From the NCBI GenBank assembly GCA_032209605.1, contig JASFXZ010000001.1, positions 21,346,256 to 21,410,255 of the forward strand: a DNA stretch of 64,000 nt, written 5' to 3'. Under the pieces are notes generated by a model, which worked only from the letters and a program-made list of their open reading frames with translations, ran no database searches and had not been told where the DNA came from. Below are positions 12,222 to 22,506 of the stretch, one piece after another. The stretch is from Mactromeris polynyma. Taxonomy: Eukaryota; Mollusca; Bivalvia; Venerida; Mactridae. A program made the translations under genes and the position numbers. Positions within the stretch are counted from its first letter, which is position 1. Each line of letters opens with the position of its first letter.

Positions 12222-12845
12222 GTCTGCAGTACTTAACCATGGCCTAACACCTGTTATGTAATAGCTAGGAACATTCAGTACTTAACCATGGCCTTAAAGC
12301 TGTTGTGAAACAGTTAGGAACTGTCATTACTTAACCATGGCCTCAAAGCTGTTATGAAACAGTTCTTAACCACAGCTTACACCTTTATTTAACATCTAAG
12401 AACAGTCAATCCTTAACCATGGCCAAACAACTGTTATGTAACAGCTGGGAACAGTCATTACTTAACCATGGCCTCAAAGCTGTTATGAAATAGCTTGAAA
12501 CAGTCAATCCTTAACCATGGCCAAACACCTTTTATGCAACAGCTAGGAACAGTCAATCCTTAACCATGGCCAAACACCTTTTATGCAACAGCTAGGAACA
12601 ATCAATCCTTAACCAGGGCCAAACACCTTTTATGCAACAGCTAGGAACAGTCAATCCTTAACCAGGGCCAAACACCTTTTATGCAACAGCTAGGAACAGT
12701 CATGGCCAAACAGCTGTTATGTAACGGCTAGGAACTATCAATACTTAACCATGGCCAAACATTTTTTATGAAACAGCTAGGAACAGTACTTAACCATGGC
12801 ATAACAGCTATTATGTAACAGCTAGGAACAGTCTGTACTGAAGAG
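12222..12845. repeat. 49-50-bp minisatellite, about 12-13 degenerate copies
   Basis: The repeated core is CTTAACCATGGCCAAACACC, then TTTTATGCAACAGCTAGGAA, then CAGTCAATC. TTAACCATGG-type landmarks fall at about 12233, 12282, 12331, 12412, 12462, 12511, 12560, 12609 and 12658, giving spacings of 49-50 bp. Central units (12500-12690) are nearly identical; outer units diverge. Confidence 0.93.
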
Positions 12846-13413
12846 CTCGGACTAATATCAAAACATTATTGATACCTGAACAAGAAGCATGCATCCTACC
12901 AGTAATTCAAATATTGGTCTTTTTTAAAATTACAATGCACATTATTTTGAGTAACCGTTCCATTCAATTGTACTTTCAGCATTACCCTGAAGAAAGGCTA
13001 TCTTATGTCTGGCGTGCACGATTACTTGTTTCAGTAGTGTACACTCAAATGAACCCCATTAGATTTTATGCACTATACAAATTGCACAATATTATGGCAT
13101 TATCTATATTTAACCCTTTGTAACATACCTTTCATTAACAATATGTAATTATATATGTGTGAACTCAGGTACATCACATAACAAGTGGATCTTAGAAGTT
13201 CCTAATCAACTGCCTGAAGACAAATAGGTTCCAGAAATGAGTACGCTATTTATTCAATCTAAATAATTTTTTCTAAATTTTCTTAACAAAACAAGTAAAT
13301 ATTTCAATGCACCTTAATACCACACAACACCACTACAAACCCCTAAAACAGTCCCATTTCTCTTACTGCGGTGTTGAAAAATGCATAATTAATAATCAAA
13401 TGTTTAATACTAA
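12846..13413. other. AT-rich stretch between repeats
   Basis: Minus-strand TTCTTGTTCAG ahead of GTATCAATAATG near 12880 resembles a splice acceptor, but the frame after it runs into the minisatellite. Otherwise nothing is supported. Confidence 0.3.
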
Positions 13414-13415
13414 TA

Positions 13416-13592
13416 CTGTCAGACCTCATTGATTCAACAACCTTCTATCCGAATACTTAGTAACAACCGATATACATATCAGGTCTCGATGTATATTCTT
13501 AGGCACATCAAGTTGAAATGGAATATCCGAAACCAAGTATTATTGAAAAAAAAATTCAGACCCTATGATTACGAATGAACGAGGTCCGACTG
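13416..13592. mobile_element. MITE family copy A (CAGTCGGACCTCG type)
   Basis: TA-flanked (13414-13415 and 13593-13594). Left end CTGTCAGACCTCATTGATTC; right end AACGAGGTCCGACTG, its inverted complement with a few changes. The interior shares CAGGTCTCGAT, CTTAGGCACATC and AACCAAGTATTATT-like segments with copies at 15069 and 55857, so this is one family and not a chance pair of ends. 177 bp, no coding capacity. Confidence 0.85.
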
Positions 13593-13594
13593 TA

Positions 13595-14540
13595 TTTGAA
13601 AGCCAGATCCCAACTTCTGGTACAATATCTTCTTGATATTTTGAAGATTGCAGCATTAAAAGATTAACTATACAACATATAAATGGCAATATTTTGACAA
13701 TGAGTACATGTACATATATCCTATATTGACTGGTGATACCTCTACATATGCCGGCTTAGTTTTTTTCCACTCATAATCATTTTCAGATTAATTTTCTAGG
13801 GGGATATATACTGGAATGATCATGATTGCTTTAACTGAAACAACATGAAACAGGTTTTCGAGTGATTCTAACTTTTTTCTTAGGCGTTCTCAGAATGCCA
13901 TCTCTACACAGGTAAATTCCTAACAAATGCTTCATTTTAACAAAAGCATCTAAAAATCCATTGTTTTCTAAGAAAATGTGTATTATCCCACATAGATAAA
14001 GCTCTTGTTCTCAAATTTATTTGGTTGCTATGGTAACAAAAACTTGTAAAATCCATAACAATGGTTGAAGATGACAGTAATTAACTGATGGTGGGGGTCA
14101 AGAATTCAACCAAAGTAAACAGAAAATTTACAGTTGTTTTCAACTATTTTCCAGTATCATTAACGCAGCTTAGTGAAGAAATAGCAAACAGACGAATATT
14201 TTATATTTCAAACACAATAATACATCCAGTGACCAAGCTATTCTCTTTGATGTTAATGAAGCATAGACACACTTTATGGATAGCATGATATTAAACAAAA
14301 CATCCCAGTTGTAAAAGGTTGATACACAGAGAGCAACAGTCTCACATTATGAAATAATTAAATGAAATGTATTAACAGCTTTTAACAGTGTGTCATGTTA
14401 GGCAAATTGCGTTTAATAAATAACAGCTTTAAAACATATCGGCAAATAACTATGACATTAAAACATCACTTCCAACGAATTCTACGTAATATAGATTTGT
14501 AAAATACAGTGAAGTATGTCTTCTTGGCAGTCCCTTCAGT
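13595..14540. other. AT-rich stretch, no gene seen
   Basis: No splice-bounded frame or tandem repeat seen. Confidence 0.4.
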
Positions 14541-14839
14541 GCTCTAGAAATCCACTAGCCCGACGTGCCAGACTAGTCTAATGCTGAATCGGGCTACCAA
14601 CAGTTGAGTTGAGTTAATCCCGGCCAAGTCTGTTTTTAAACTAACCATCCGCAATTGCTGACGTAAGTCAAACCTTAGAATCCCACAAATACATACATGT
14701 GATTATTAATTTTTGATTGTGGAGCTATCATTGTGTATGTTTATTTGTCACTAAATTGACCGATGCTCTCGGATAACTAGCTTCCTATGTTGGACAAGTC
14801 AAATTTCACATTTCCTTCTTTGAAAAGAATTTCTAGAGC
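14541..14839. mobile_element. short element with 11-bp perfect terminal inverted repeats
   Basis: GCTCTAGAAAT at 14541-14551 is matched by ATTTCTAGAGC at 14829-14839. The match extends weakly outward (AGT/CCA). The 299-bp span has no coding capacity. I see no clear target-site duplication, so the superfamily cannot be assigned. Confidence 0.5.
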
Positions 14840-15068
14840 CCAGCCTTTCTATTAAATGACAGCGTTTGAAGCCAAAGTTATGCAACAAACCCGAGACCTC
14901 TGGAATGGGTGGCCAAGATACAGCAGATCTGTAACAATACAACCATCACATTAATTCATTCAAATATACATTTGTGGTATGTATATCATACATGAGTACT
15001 CTCAAACACTAATTGAGGAAATATGTTAAATCCTTAAAATTCACCATCTTTGCACATCTATGTATGTA

Positions 15069-15246
15069 CAGTCGGACATCGTTTATTTGACAACCATCTA
15101 TCCAAATTTTTGGTATCATCCGAAATAAATATCAGGTCCCGATATATCTTCTTATGAACGTCGAAATGAAATGGGCTATTCGAAACCATGTATTATTCGA
15201 AATAAAATTTCAGACCCGATGAATTCGAATGAGCGAGGTCCGACTG
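15069..15246. mobile_element. MITE family copy B (CAGTCGGACCTCG type)
   Basis: TA-flanked on both sides (15067-15068 and 15247-15248). Left CAGTCGGACATCGTTTATTT; right GAGCGAGGTCCGACTG. This is the best-preserved copy of the family, 178 bp against 177 for copy A, with matching interior landmarks (CAGGTCCCGATATATCTTCT, AACCATGTATTATTCGAA). Confidence 0.88.
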
Positions 15247-15534
15247 TATATCAAAAGGTCGGCACAATCAGCTGTAAATATTATAGCTTAGTTTTGGGAA
15301 AGAAGAAGTCAAAGTAGTTATATTAGTAAATTATCTTCCTATTGGACAACTCTTATTCCACAAATCTGGGTAGTGTTAAGTAAAGGTGTTGGCGGCTAAC
15401 GTTTCGTAACGTTTGCAATTTGGTTCCCCGTGTGCAGGGAATGTAATACGGTGGGCTAGGGATACAAAACAAAACAGTTTCGTAACATGAGCAACTGTAA
15501 GCCATAACTGAAAGCAGAGCTGTAATGTGTCACA

Positions 15535-15743
15535 AAAACAACAAGGGTCATATAGTGATTACTCTAGCTGTTATAATGGAGGAAGACCATAGGTGGATAC
15601 CTGGATAGAGCCATCGACCTTCCGCAAGCCAGCTGGATAGATTCCACACTTACAAATACAACATCCCTGGACTCCAACCCATAGCAATGAGGGGCACGTG
15701 ATTTGAAGTCACTGACCATAACCGCTCGACCATGGATGCCCGT
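15535..15743 (-). mobile_element. tRNA-Leu-like headed SINE
   Basis: On the minus strand the head (15743 downward) reads GGGCATCCATGGTCGAGCGG and TTATGGTCAGTGACTTCAAA, matching a tRNA-Leu A-box region and a CAA anticodon, followed by a long variable-arm-like segment and a B-box-like GGGTTGGAGTCCAGG. The body includes AGCTGGCTTGCGGAAGGTCG and GGTCTTCCTCC, segments I associate with mollusc SINEs of the V-SINE/RUDI kind; that assignment is from memory. The B box and stem pairing are degraded, so it is an old copy and not a working tRNA. Confidence 0.7.
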
Positions 15744-16948
15744 CCTTAAAGTAGTGACCAAAACTGATGAAACAAACTCTAGTGTGTGACATATGTTCAC
15801 TTATGTATGACTCACAATTCTGTAGAAACTTTATTAAGTTTTTCAATGTCATACTCAAGCATTAAATAATTAGTTTTATACAATATGACTGCCGGATAAA
15901 ACTATATATGCCTCCAGAGAATTCAGTAAAGACAACCATTTTAAAGGTATGTCAAACAATGAAACGAAAACTTCGAGTCATTCATCAACAACAAATAGCT
16001 TCACTAAAGACGAGTTGGTTAAGACAATAGAATAAATGATGGTAAGATTTTCTAATTTCTATGAAAAATGATGTTTGTGAAACGCCTTAAATGCTGATTC
16101 AAGCCTCGGTCTAAACAATCAACTAACATACAATGGACAGTAATGATTAATCCACTTGTCACTGAAACAACATCAAAATATTTCATGCTCAAATTATTCA
16201 CCCACTTTCAGGCCCCTCGGGGTCTATTTAAAAGTCATATTGTTTTTATAAATTTTGTTTCACTGTCACAACTCGGAAGGCCAGAGGGGGTCAAGCTGAC
16301 CGGCAAATGTTAAATGTTAATTAGACAAATGATTAATAGACCTGCTATGTAAAAAACTTGTAGAAGAGTGGACAATGGTCAAGTTTTGTTTTATAGTCAT
16401 TAAGTGACTTCATTAAACAGACATTAATTTTTACATGACATCTTCACTATATAAATACATTCGGACAGGAAGATTTTTGACAGCATTTTGAAATATTTCA
16501 CCTGGTCATTTCTGTTTGACAAGGTCATAGGACGACAGTGAGACTAGGCAAACATGTTTTTGGTGGACAGTGAAATGAAATTTATGTGTATAAACAACAT
16601 AAAAGCATGCAACTTTCATAAAAGATTTATGACTCTTACAAAAGTAGGTGATGATAAAAAATTGTATACATTAAGAAGCACCCTATTTTGGGGGATGCAC
16701 AACTTTGAGAAAAATAAATTTTAACGCAAATAATGGCATACTTCGTATCAGAAATTCCACATATATTTCATCGAGTCCAAACTATATATCACTCAAGAAC
16801 AGAAAATGAAAATATAATTAAGTAGGCCACATAATAACAGATTAATTGAGACTCATACAAAACATGCTACTCTCCGACACCATTTGTTATTAAGTTTTTA
16901 TGAATATCAAACTCTACTAAGCACTAGTATTCACACTTGTCCAATATT
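15744..16948. other. AT-rich stretch, no gene seen
   Basis: No gene or ordered repeat seen; a short GC-richer patch (CAGGCCCCTCGGGGTC) near 16210 is not interpretable. Confidence 0.35.
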
Positions 16949-16960
16949 TTTACATCCTAA

Positions 16961-17230
16961 GAGCCGTGGTCCAGTGGTTAGTGCGCTGGACTTGTAACCC
17001 GGCGATCCGGGTTCAATTCCCGGTCGCAGCAGGTCGTACCCTTCCATGAAAATATGATAAAAATGTTGATTTTCCTCCTCATGTGGAGAAGTTGCCTGCT
17101 CCTTGTGGAAGGGTAAGTTAGTACTGGTTAGATTTCAGTCCAGGAAAAACTGGTTAGGTGAACCGGCCACCGTATATAACTGAAATATCGTTGAGAAACG
17201 GCGTTAAACCCGATGAAACAAACGAAACAA
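16961..17230 (+). mobile_element. complete tRNA-Thr-like SINE with 12-bp target-site duplication
   Basis: The head has an A box (TGGTCCAGTGGTTAGTGC), an anticodon loop CTTGTAA (TGT, threonine) and a perfect B-box core GGGTTCAATTCCC. The body includes CCTCATGTGGAGAAGTTGCC. The tail ends CGGCGTTAAACC then a short A/C-rich run. TTTACATCCTAA is present exactly at 16949-16960 and 17231-17242, so both ends of the insertion are fixed to the base. The exact duplication and intact promoter boxes imply a recent insertion relative to other elements here. The plus-strand orientation is opposite to the proposed host gene. Confidence 0.93.
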
Positions 17231-17329
17231 TTTACATCCTAAACAGACAATAGGCGTACATATACGTGTAACGATGTGTAAATTACAGGAAGTTAAGCTT
17301 ATAACGCATTAAGTAGTTGTAAATGGCAA

Positions 17330-17645
17330 TTTCAACGAACTCAAGGGCTGTAACTCCGGCGATATTGTACAAATCCTGCCAAAACTGGTGAAAATATCTT
17401 GAAGCTATACACACCCTGGGCAATGCAGTTTCATAACGATAAGTCAAGGAATCTGATCAACAAACTGTGTTATTATGCTGCAATTGTTGGATGATGGACA
17501 GAAAGACAGACGGACGAACAATGAAGGACAAATGTAGGTGATCACAACAGCTGACCATGTATTCAGCACAGTTTGCGAAGTTGAGCTTAAAATGAATTTG
17601 ATAAACACCAAATTTTGTCCCAAGCTTGTTTGATGGAATCATTAG
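17330..17645. mobile_element. dispersed bivalve-type repeat fragment
   Basis: Contains CTCAAGGGCTGTAACTCC, a GGACAGAAAGACAGACGGAC tract and GGTGATCACAACAGCTGACC. These are ordered hallmarks of a non-coding dispersed family I recall from bivalve genomes. Ends cannot be fixed from one copy. Confidence 0.45.
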
Positions 17646-17649
17646 CAAC

Positions 17650-19040
17650 GACCTTTCTTAAGACATTTTTAATTAAAACATTTATTTTGATTCAAACAAC
17701 TGAAGTACATTTCTATAAACCCCTACGACAGTAAAATAAATTCTCTTGTTCAGTTGAGAATAATAAAAAGAAACATAAGAACAGTTTAGCGAATTGAAGG
17801 GACAACGTTTTGTCTCTTTCTATGATCGTAAAACTTGCTGATTTCTTTACTACTTTAGCATCTAAGAGATTTAGCAATAAAAATTGGACAGTTAAAGAAC
17901 CAAAAAAACGAAGAGTCTGACAAAATATACTCCTGGGTATTTTTAAACACGACCAACAAGATAGATAATAAATGCCGCAGACAATACAAATTTCTAACTT
18001 TCCTAATATATTACATAAAAAACCCGAACAATAACTTTCAAGTTCAATTGGAAACTTCACCTTTAAAACAAGCTTTTAAACGTAAGCTTTCTGCCAAGTA
18101 TACTAATATGATTTAAAACCGTCTATAATCCATTTCAAAGTCTAATTAAAAAAGCAATCTGGACTAATCATATACACTTGGTTAAACTGGCTTTCAAAAA
18201 ATCTTCCTTTAATTTAATTAACTTTCAAACAATTAATTACCCAGTCTGCTAGAGGGAAACACTATCTCCTCAGCCATGAATCTTTTTTTAAGCAGGCTGT
18301 AAATAATATTAACAAATGCGTATCTTCGTTAAACAGACACCACTTAAAGAATACTCTTAACAAATTTTATGCATTACTGAACCACACAATTATTTTTCCT
18401 ACATCTTTATGAGAGAAACCTCTTTTGTCTACAAAAAAAAAAGCAAACATTATCTTCTACAGTTATTTATCTACTAGCATAAGACTCCAAACTCAATTTA
18501 ATGCCTCTGAACCCGTTTTAATGATTCACGAGTTTTGGTCAATAAAACTGCCCGAACAATTACTAATTCTGAATGAAATAAATGTTGAACTTTGAACGAA
18601 ATTTAGGGGGTCAACGCAAAACGATCTTAACTCGGTTTCGGTACAGAAGCAGTTACAATAGTTTTATAACGACCCTCGAAATGTGACGATCTAATACAGC
18701 ATTGTCTTCACTAATTGATACCATAAGTATGTTTAAGATACAAAGGGAACAAGAGGTATCAGGAGATGGGATTTTTTCTATTATTTCAAGTATTATAATC
18801 TTCCATCCATTGCTTTAATTATGCTTTCTGATAATAAGTAAGTCAAAACTTGATTTATTAAAATACTGAGAGAGCAAAGACTCTCCTGAGTACAGGGGCC
18901 GAAAATTCACAAATATTTTATGACTGAAAATCAGACTTAGACTTGAAATCAGCAATGACTTTCGTTTTTTTTATTAAATCAAAATGAATGAAATTTTACA
19001 TAAATAGCTGTTGTTACCCACCCTACACTTGAGCCAACTG
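17650..19040. other. AT-rich stretch, possible decayed coding remnant
   Basis: The plus strand near 17830-17920 is open for KLADFFTTLASKRFSNKNWT then VKEPKKRRV and a stop. Frames then break repeatedly up to about 18600 with short protein-like stretches. This could be a dead retroelement or chance; no catalytic motif is visible. Confidence 0.2.
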
Positions 19041-19179
19041 TTGTTAAAATCTATACTATATCAACAACATAGGAGCAATAAGACATTTAACATGTTAAAG
19101 TCTAAGTTACAGTCTTAAAATGTTTTGACCACAGGGGCATAATTTGAACAATTTTGGCAGAAGACCACTAAACAATGTT

Positions 19180-19480
19180 ACATACTAAATATGAAAGTTC
19201 TGGGCCTTATGGTTCACGACAAGAAGATGTTTGAAGTTTCAAGTTTAAAATCTATTTTTAACACCCTACGACCTACTTACGCAATTGACCGTAAACATTT
19301 GAACAACTTTGAAAAAGGACCACCCAAGGAACATTCCCATGAAGTTTAATAAAAATTGGCCAAGCGGTTTAAGAGAAGATGTTGATGGAATATTGCATGA
19401 AAAGTTACAAGACGGACACATGCACACACGATGGACTATTCGCCATGACCTAAGCTCTCTTGCCTTTGGTCAGTAGAGCT
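19180..19480 (+). mobile_element. dispersed element with TTTGAACAACTTTGAAAAAG core
   Basis: The segment from 19296 reads TTTGAACAACTTTGAAAAAG, GACCACCCAAGGAACATTCC, then GAAGTTTAATAAAAATTGGC and CAAGCGGTTTAAGAGAAGAT. I recognise this as a common non-coding bivalve repeat (recalled, not searched). The left side carries GGGCCTTATGG. The usual tract of GACGGAC repeats is reduced to ACAAGACGGACAC. Boundaries are approximate. Confidence 0.6.
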
Positions 19481-19546
19481 AACAAAGTTATTTGTCTTTT
19501 TAAGATTTGCAAGATCTATTACATGTATCTGAATACATGTATATCG

Positions 19547-19662
19547 GAAACTAGTTTTTGAAGTGGAAATTGAACAATGAAAGTGTGATAGGACAGACAG
19601 ACAGACGGACAGCAACAAAACTGCGACTATAAGTATGCTCTCTCTTCGGGGAGTATAATATA
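19547..19662. mobile_element. fragment ending in a GACAGACAGACGGACAG tract
   Basis: Includes TAGGACAGACAGACAGACGG, AGCAACAAAACTGCGACTAT and TCTCTTCGGGGAGTATAATA, the usual order of the 3' part of a bivalve dispersed repeat. The TCTTCGGGGAG palindrome-like end can form a small hairpin. Confidence 0.45.
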
Positions 19663-20629
19663 TGCCAGAAGTAAATTTTAAATTCTGATTTATGTATAAA
19701 TGAATAAAAGATGAAGAGTTTCATTTAATTTGTAATAATTACCCCACAATTACCCATCAATTATACCCCGGCTTAGATTGATGAGTAACGAGGTGCTAGT
19801 TAACAACTTTTAGATGGCGATATCACAATATAGACAAGTATAGACAGACACAGCACGAGATGAATTCTACGAGCTCCCACAAACTCCCACCAATTCATAT
19901 CTAGTCTCAACATCTGTGTTTTCACAACACTAATAACAATTTCTGATATGAAATTAATAGATATCCACCGATGTACCGGGCAATCATGAGGCAAGTTTTC
20001 TATAGATTGTGAAAACTTGTAAAAATTTTGCAATTAGTTAATTAGAAGCATCTGTCCGACCCATTAAAAGCCGCATAGCTCAGCATGGATAGTCACTGAT
20101 ACCATTTTAACTGATAAGTCTAGTGACACAATGGCATTTCAAATATATTAAAAAGTGGGAAGACATATCCGATGGGTTGTTGGCATATAAATCCTTGTAT
20201 TATCTCGTAAATGAAACCACTTTTGTTTCAATTTCAATATGGCCATTAAAATGACAAGATGACAGTATCTTAAAATTGCGTGTCTGGACAATGTACAACA
20301 GGAATCTGGCATGGACTGTATCAACATAATTTGGAGAAAATATCTATCACATTTTCTACTATGAACAAAATAAAAACATGCTGAAAAAGCTCCCCTATCC
20401 TTTGCCTGTCAATTTATCAAGGATGGCAAATTTCACAAGTTTATTGTATAGAAACATGTCATAATAAGTTGTGTTTTAAAAATAACTGTGAATAGTTTCA
20501 TACAAAACGATGTGAAAGATGATGATTACACCCATGTGATATGTATTATGTATTCCCAACCAGTAAGACATTACAGACTTTCAGGAACACATGGCGGTGT
20601 TGGTTTGACATCGCTGGTAACTTGACTTA

Positions 20630-20955
20630 GGTAGATTTAAGGAGGGGGGTGGGAGCCACCATGTGCCCCCCATAAAATCTGCAACAATTATGAAAAATCA
20701 ATATATCAATAATTTAGAATCTACAGATAGTGACCATCTTCTATCTAAAAACATACAGCATAATATATATTCCGCAGTATTAAATATAGTGATACATTGA
20801 ACAACATTTGATTTTTAGATTTTTATTGAGTATCAGTGAGAAAGCGTCATTTGCCCAAAGACCCCCTGAACAGGTGGCAACTGCCCCTTGTGACCACACC
20901 TATTATTGATGCCCCCACCCCTAACAGCAAATCCTGTATCTGCCCCTGCTGGAAA
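20630..20955. mobile_element. old element with G-rich and C-rich ends
   Basis: Left end is G-rich (TTAAGGAGGGGGGTGGGAGC); right end is C-rich and broadly complementary (GATGCCCCCACCCCTAACAG, then GTATCTGCCCCTGC). This is the arrangement of a degraded inverted-repeat element. No duplication seen. Confidence 0.3.
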
Positions 20956-21036
20956 CAATTACCTTATATAGTGACTGGTCATAGGAATTCTTACAACAGA
21001 ACATCTTAAATGGCCTTCTGTTATATAACTAGCAAT

Positions 21037-21125
21037 GAAGACCAGTCTCAGAATGCAGCCTAGCCATTGGTCAATTTTAAGATGGAGCTCAGAAACAACC
21101 AATCAGATGCTAGAGTTCTGATACT
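21037..21125 (+). repeat. dispersed repeat, CATTGGTCAATTTT family, copy 1
   Basis: Order of blocks: AGTCTCAGAATGCAGCCT, CCATTGGTCAATTTTAAGAT, CTCAGAAACAACCAATCAGA, TGCTAGAGTTCTG. The same order occurs at 58093-58185 (plus) and 53676-53785 (minus). Confidence 0.75.
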
Positions 21126-21285
21126 GGTTGTCAAGCTAAGTTTATAATCTAAGAACCTAGTCTATGACTACAGTGCCAATCACAAAACCAGGCTTCAATG
21201 ACACTTACGCAACAATTCACAATGTACCTCATAAAATAAATTCAAAATAGTTCAAGTCACAAAACAATGTCCACGTTGTACTTAC

Positions 21286-21342
21286 AATGACCCTATATTC
21301 AGTATAACACAAAGTATGCGATCATCAACTTGTGAACACAGA
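21286..21342 (-). CDS. candidate 57-bp coding exon, minus strand
   Basis: Both borders are strong: acceptor GTCATTCTGCCTCTCACAG and donor CATT|GTAAGTAC. Only one of the three frames is open: one base, 18 codons reading LCSQVDDRILCVILNIGS, and two bases. The other frames hit TGA. The peptide is balanced and aliphatic with a VDD acidic turn; the family is not recognised. Entry phase one and exit phase two fit the weak candidate at 22452 upstream and the internal-acceptor version of the exon at 11958 downstream. Confidence 0.42.
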
Positions 21343-22451
21343 CTGTGAGAGGCAGAATGACGTCAGTTGAAGAGTAACAGACAGGAGTTTTTCTTAATCA
21401 AATCCTCTAATCAGTATTTTCAACCATAAGTCCTGAAATATGATACAAAATATGTAAGAAAATCAATCCAGAAACAATGAGCATTACATCTCCGCCTAAC
21501 CTTTATAGTATGTGGGATTAGCTATCAAACTTTTGATTTAAAACTAAAGTGGAAATTTTCAAATGTCCCCACTGGCAGGAGTAAAAAGGGGACAATGTGT
21601 TGCAAGTTAATGATTACTATAACAACATATATCCATTTGCAAGTTATAGGAGATAGGTTGGTAATTATAGGTCATGTCACCCTATAATCACCCTTTACTC
21701 AGAAAATGGCAAGTATAGTACTAGAATATCTACTGAATACATGTACAATAGCATGAAAGTATTGCTGGCAACATTCATAAATTGCAAAATTAATTAGCTG
21801 AAAATGAGGTTGGAATATGCCGCTATAAAACAAACTCTTCACTCAGAATAACAGCCATTTGTCTACAATTATTTTAATGAGCTGGCTGAATATTTTTAAT
21901 CACGGGAACTAATAAAAACACGCTTCTAATGAACTAGCATGACCAAGCAAAGGACTACATAAACTAAGTAATTAAGTGTTGAACTTCGAATATAATCAAT
22001 CACACATGGTCCTAATTCGCCTCAAGCCACTGAAACCTAAACTGCAGGAGTATACCACAGTACTTAACATAAACTGACGACATGTGCACGTAATTTGATG
22101 ACATCAGAAACAGTTAATGAAGACAAGGTGCACAGGGCAATACATACACTGGGCAGGATGGAGATAAATGCTACATAAACATCACAATTTAAGTCCTGTC
22201 ATCATGAATTCCTATCTATAACTGAGGCAGTTTAATCCCATTTTAATAGACAATTTACCAGCTGGATTAAGATGAAAATGAGCCATAAAAGTGTCTGTCT
22301 GTAGTATGGACAACACTACGAAGGCTGTTTGATCTCATTAGCCAAGAATGGGCATAGGCAATTTCCCTTAAACATTTTCATCTATTACCTTACCAGGGAA
22401 TCTTTAGGGTTATATATATTAATATCATGCATAAAATATCAATGCAGACAC
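21343..22451. other. AT-rich stretch, no gene seen
   Basis: No additional splice-bounded frame or repeat seen. Confidence 0.35.
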
Positions 22452-22506
22452 TGATCAATTTCAATATTGAAGGGCAAAGACACACCATTATAGACCATCA
22501 GTACAT
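22452..22506 (-). CDS. weak candidate exon, minus strand
   Basis: After an AG the minus strand gives two bases, 17 open codons reading VLMVYNGVSLPFNIEID, and two bases before GTGTCT. The other two frames stop within 5 codons. Acceptor (AACAAGTGATGCAG) lacks a pyrimidine tract and the donor is non-ideal. I list it because its phases are exactly those needed to bridge the exon candidates at 30968 and 21286. Confidence 0.2.

Noticed and set aside
12770..12900. Acceptor GCTTCTTGTTCAG followed by INNVLILVRALQYRLFLAVT
   Set aside because: The frame lies in the first units of the 49-50-bp minisatellite and ends in a stop; likely chance.
14829..14930. Exon-like minus-strand segment after TGTATTGTTACAG reading SAVSWPPIPEVSGLLHNF
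   Set aside because: It runs straight into the terminal inverted repeat of the element at 14541, has no donor, and resembles the degenerate B-box part of a SINE.
16961..17030. Functional tRNA-Thr gene
   Set aside because: The tRNA-like segment is the head of a 270-bp SINE bounded by a target-site duplication, and the anticodon stem has a mismatch. It is best read as a retroposon promoter.
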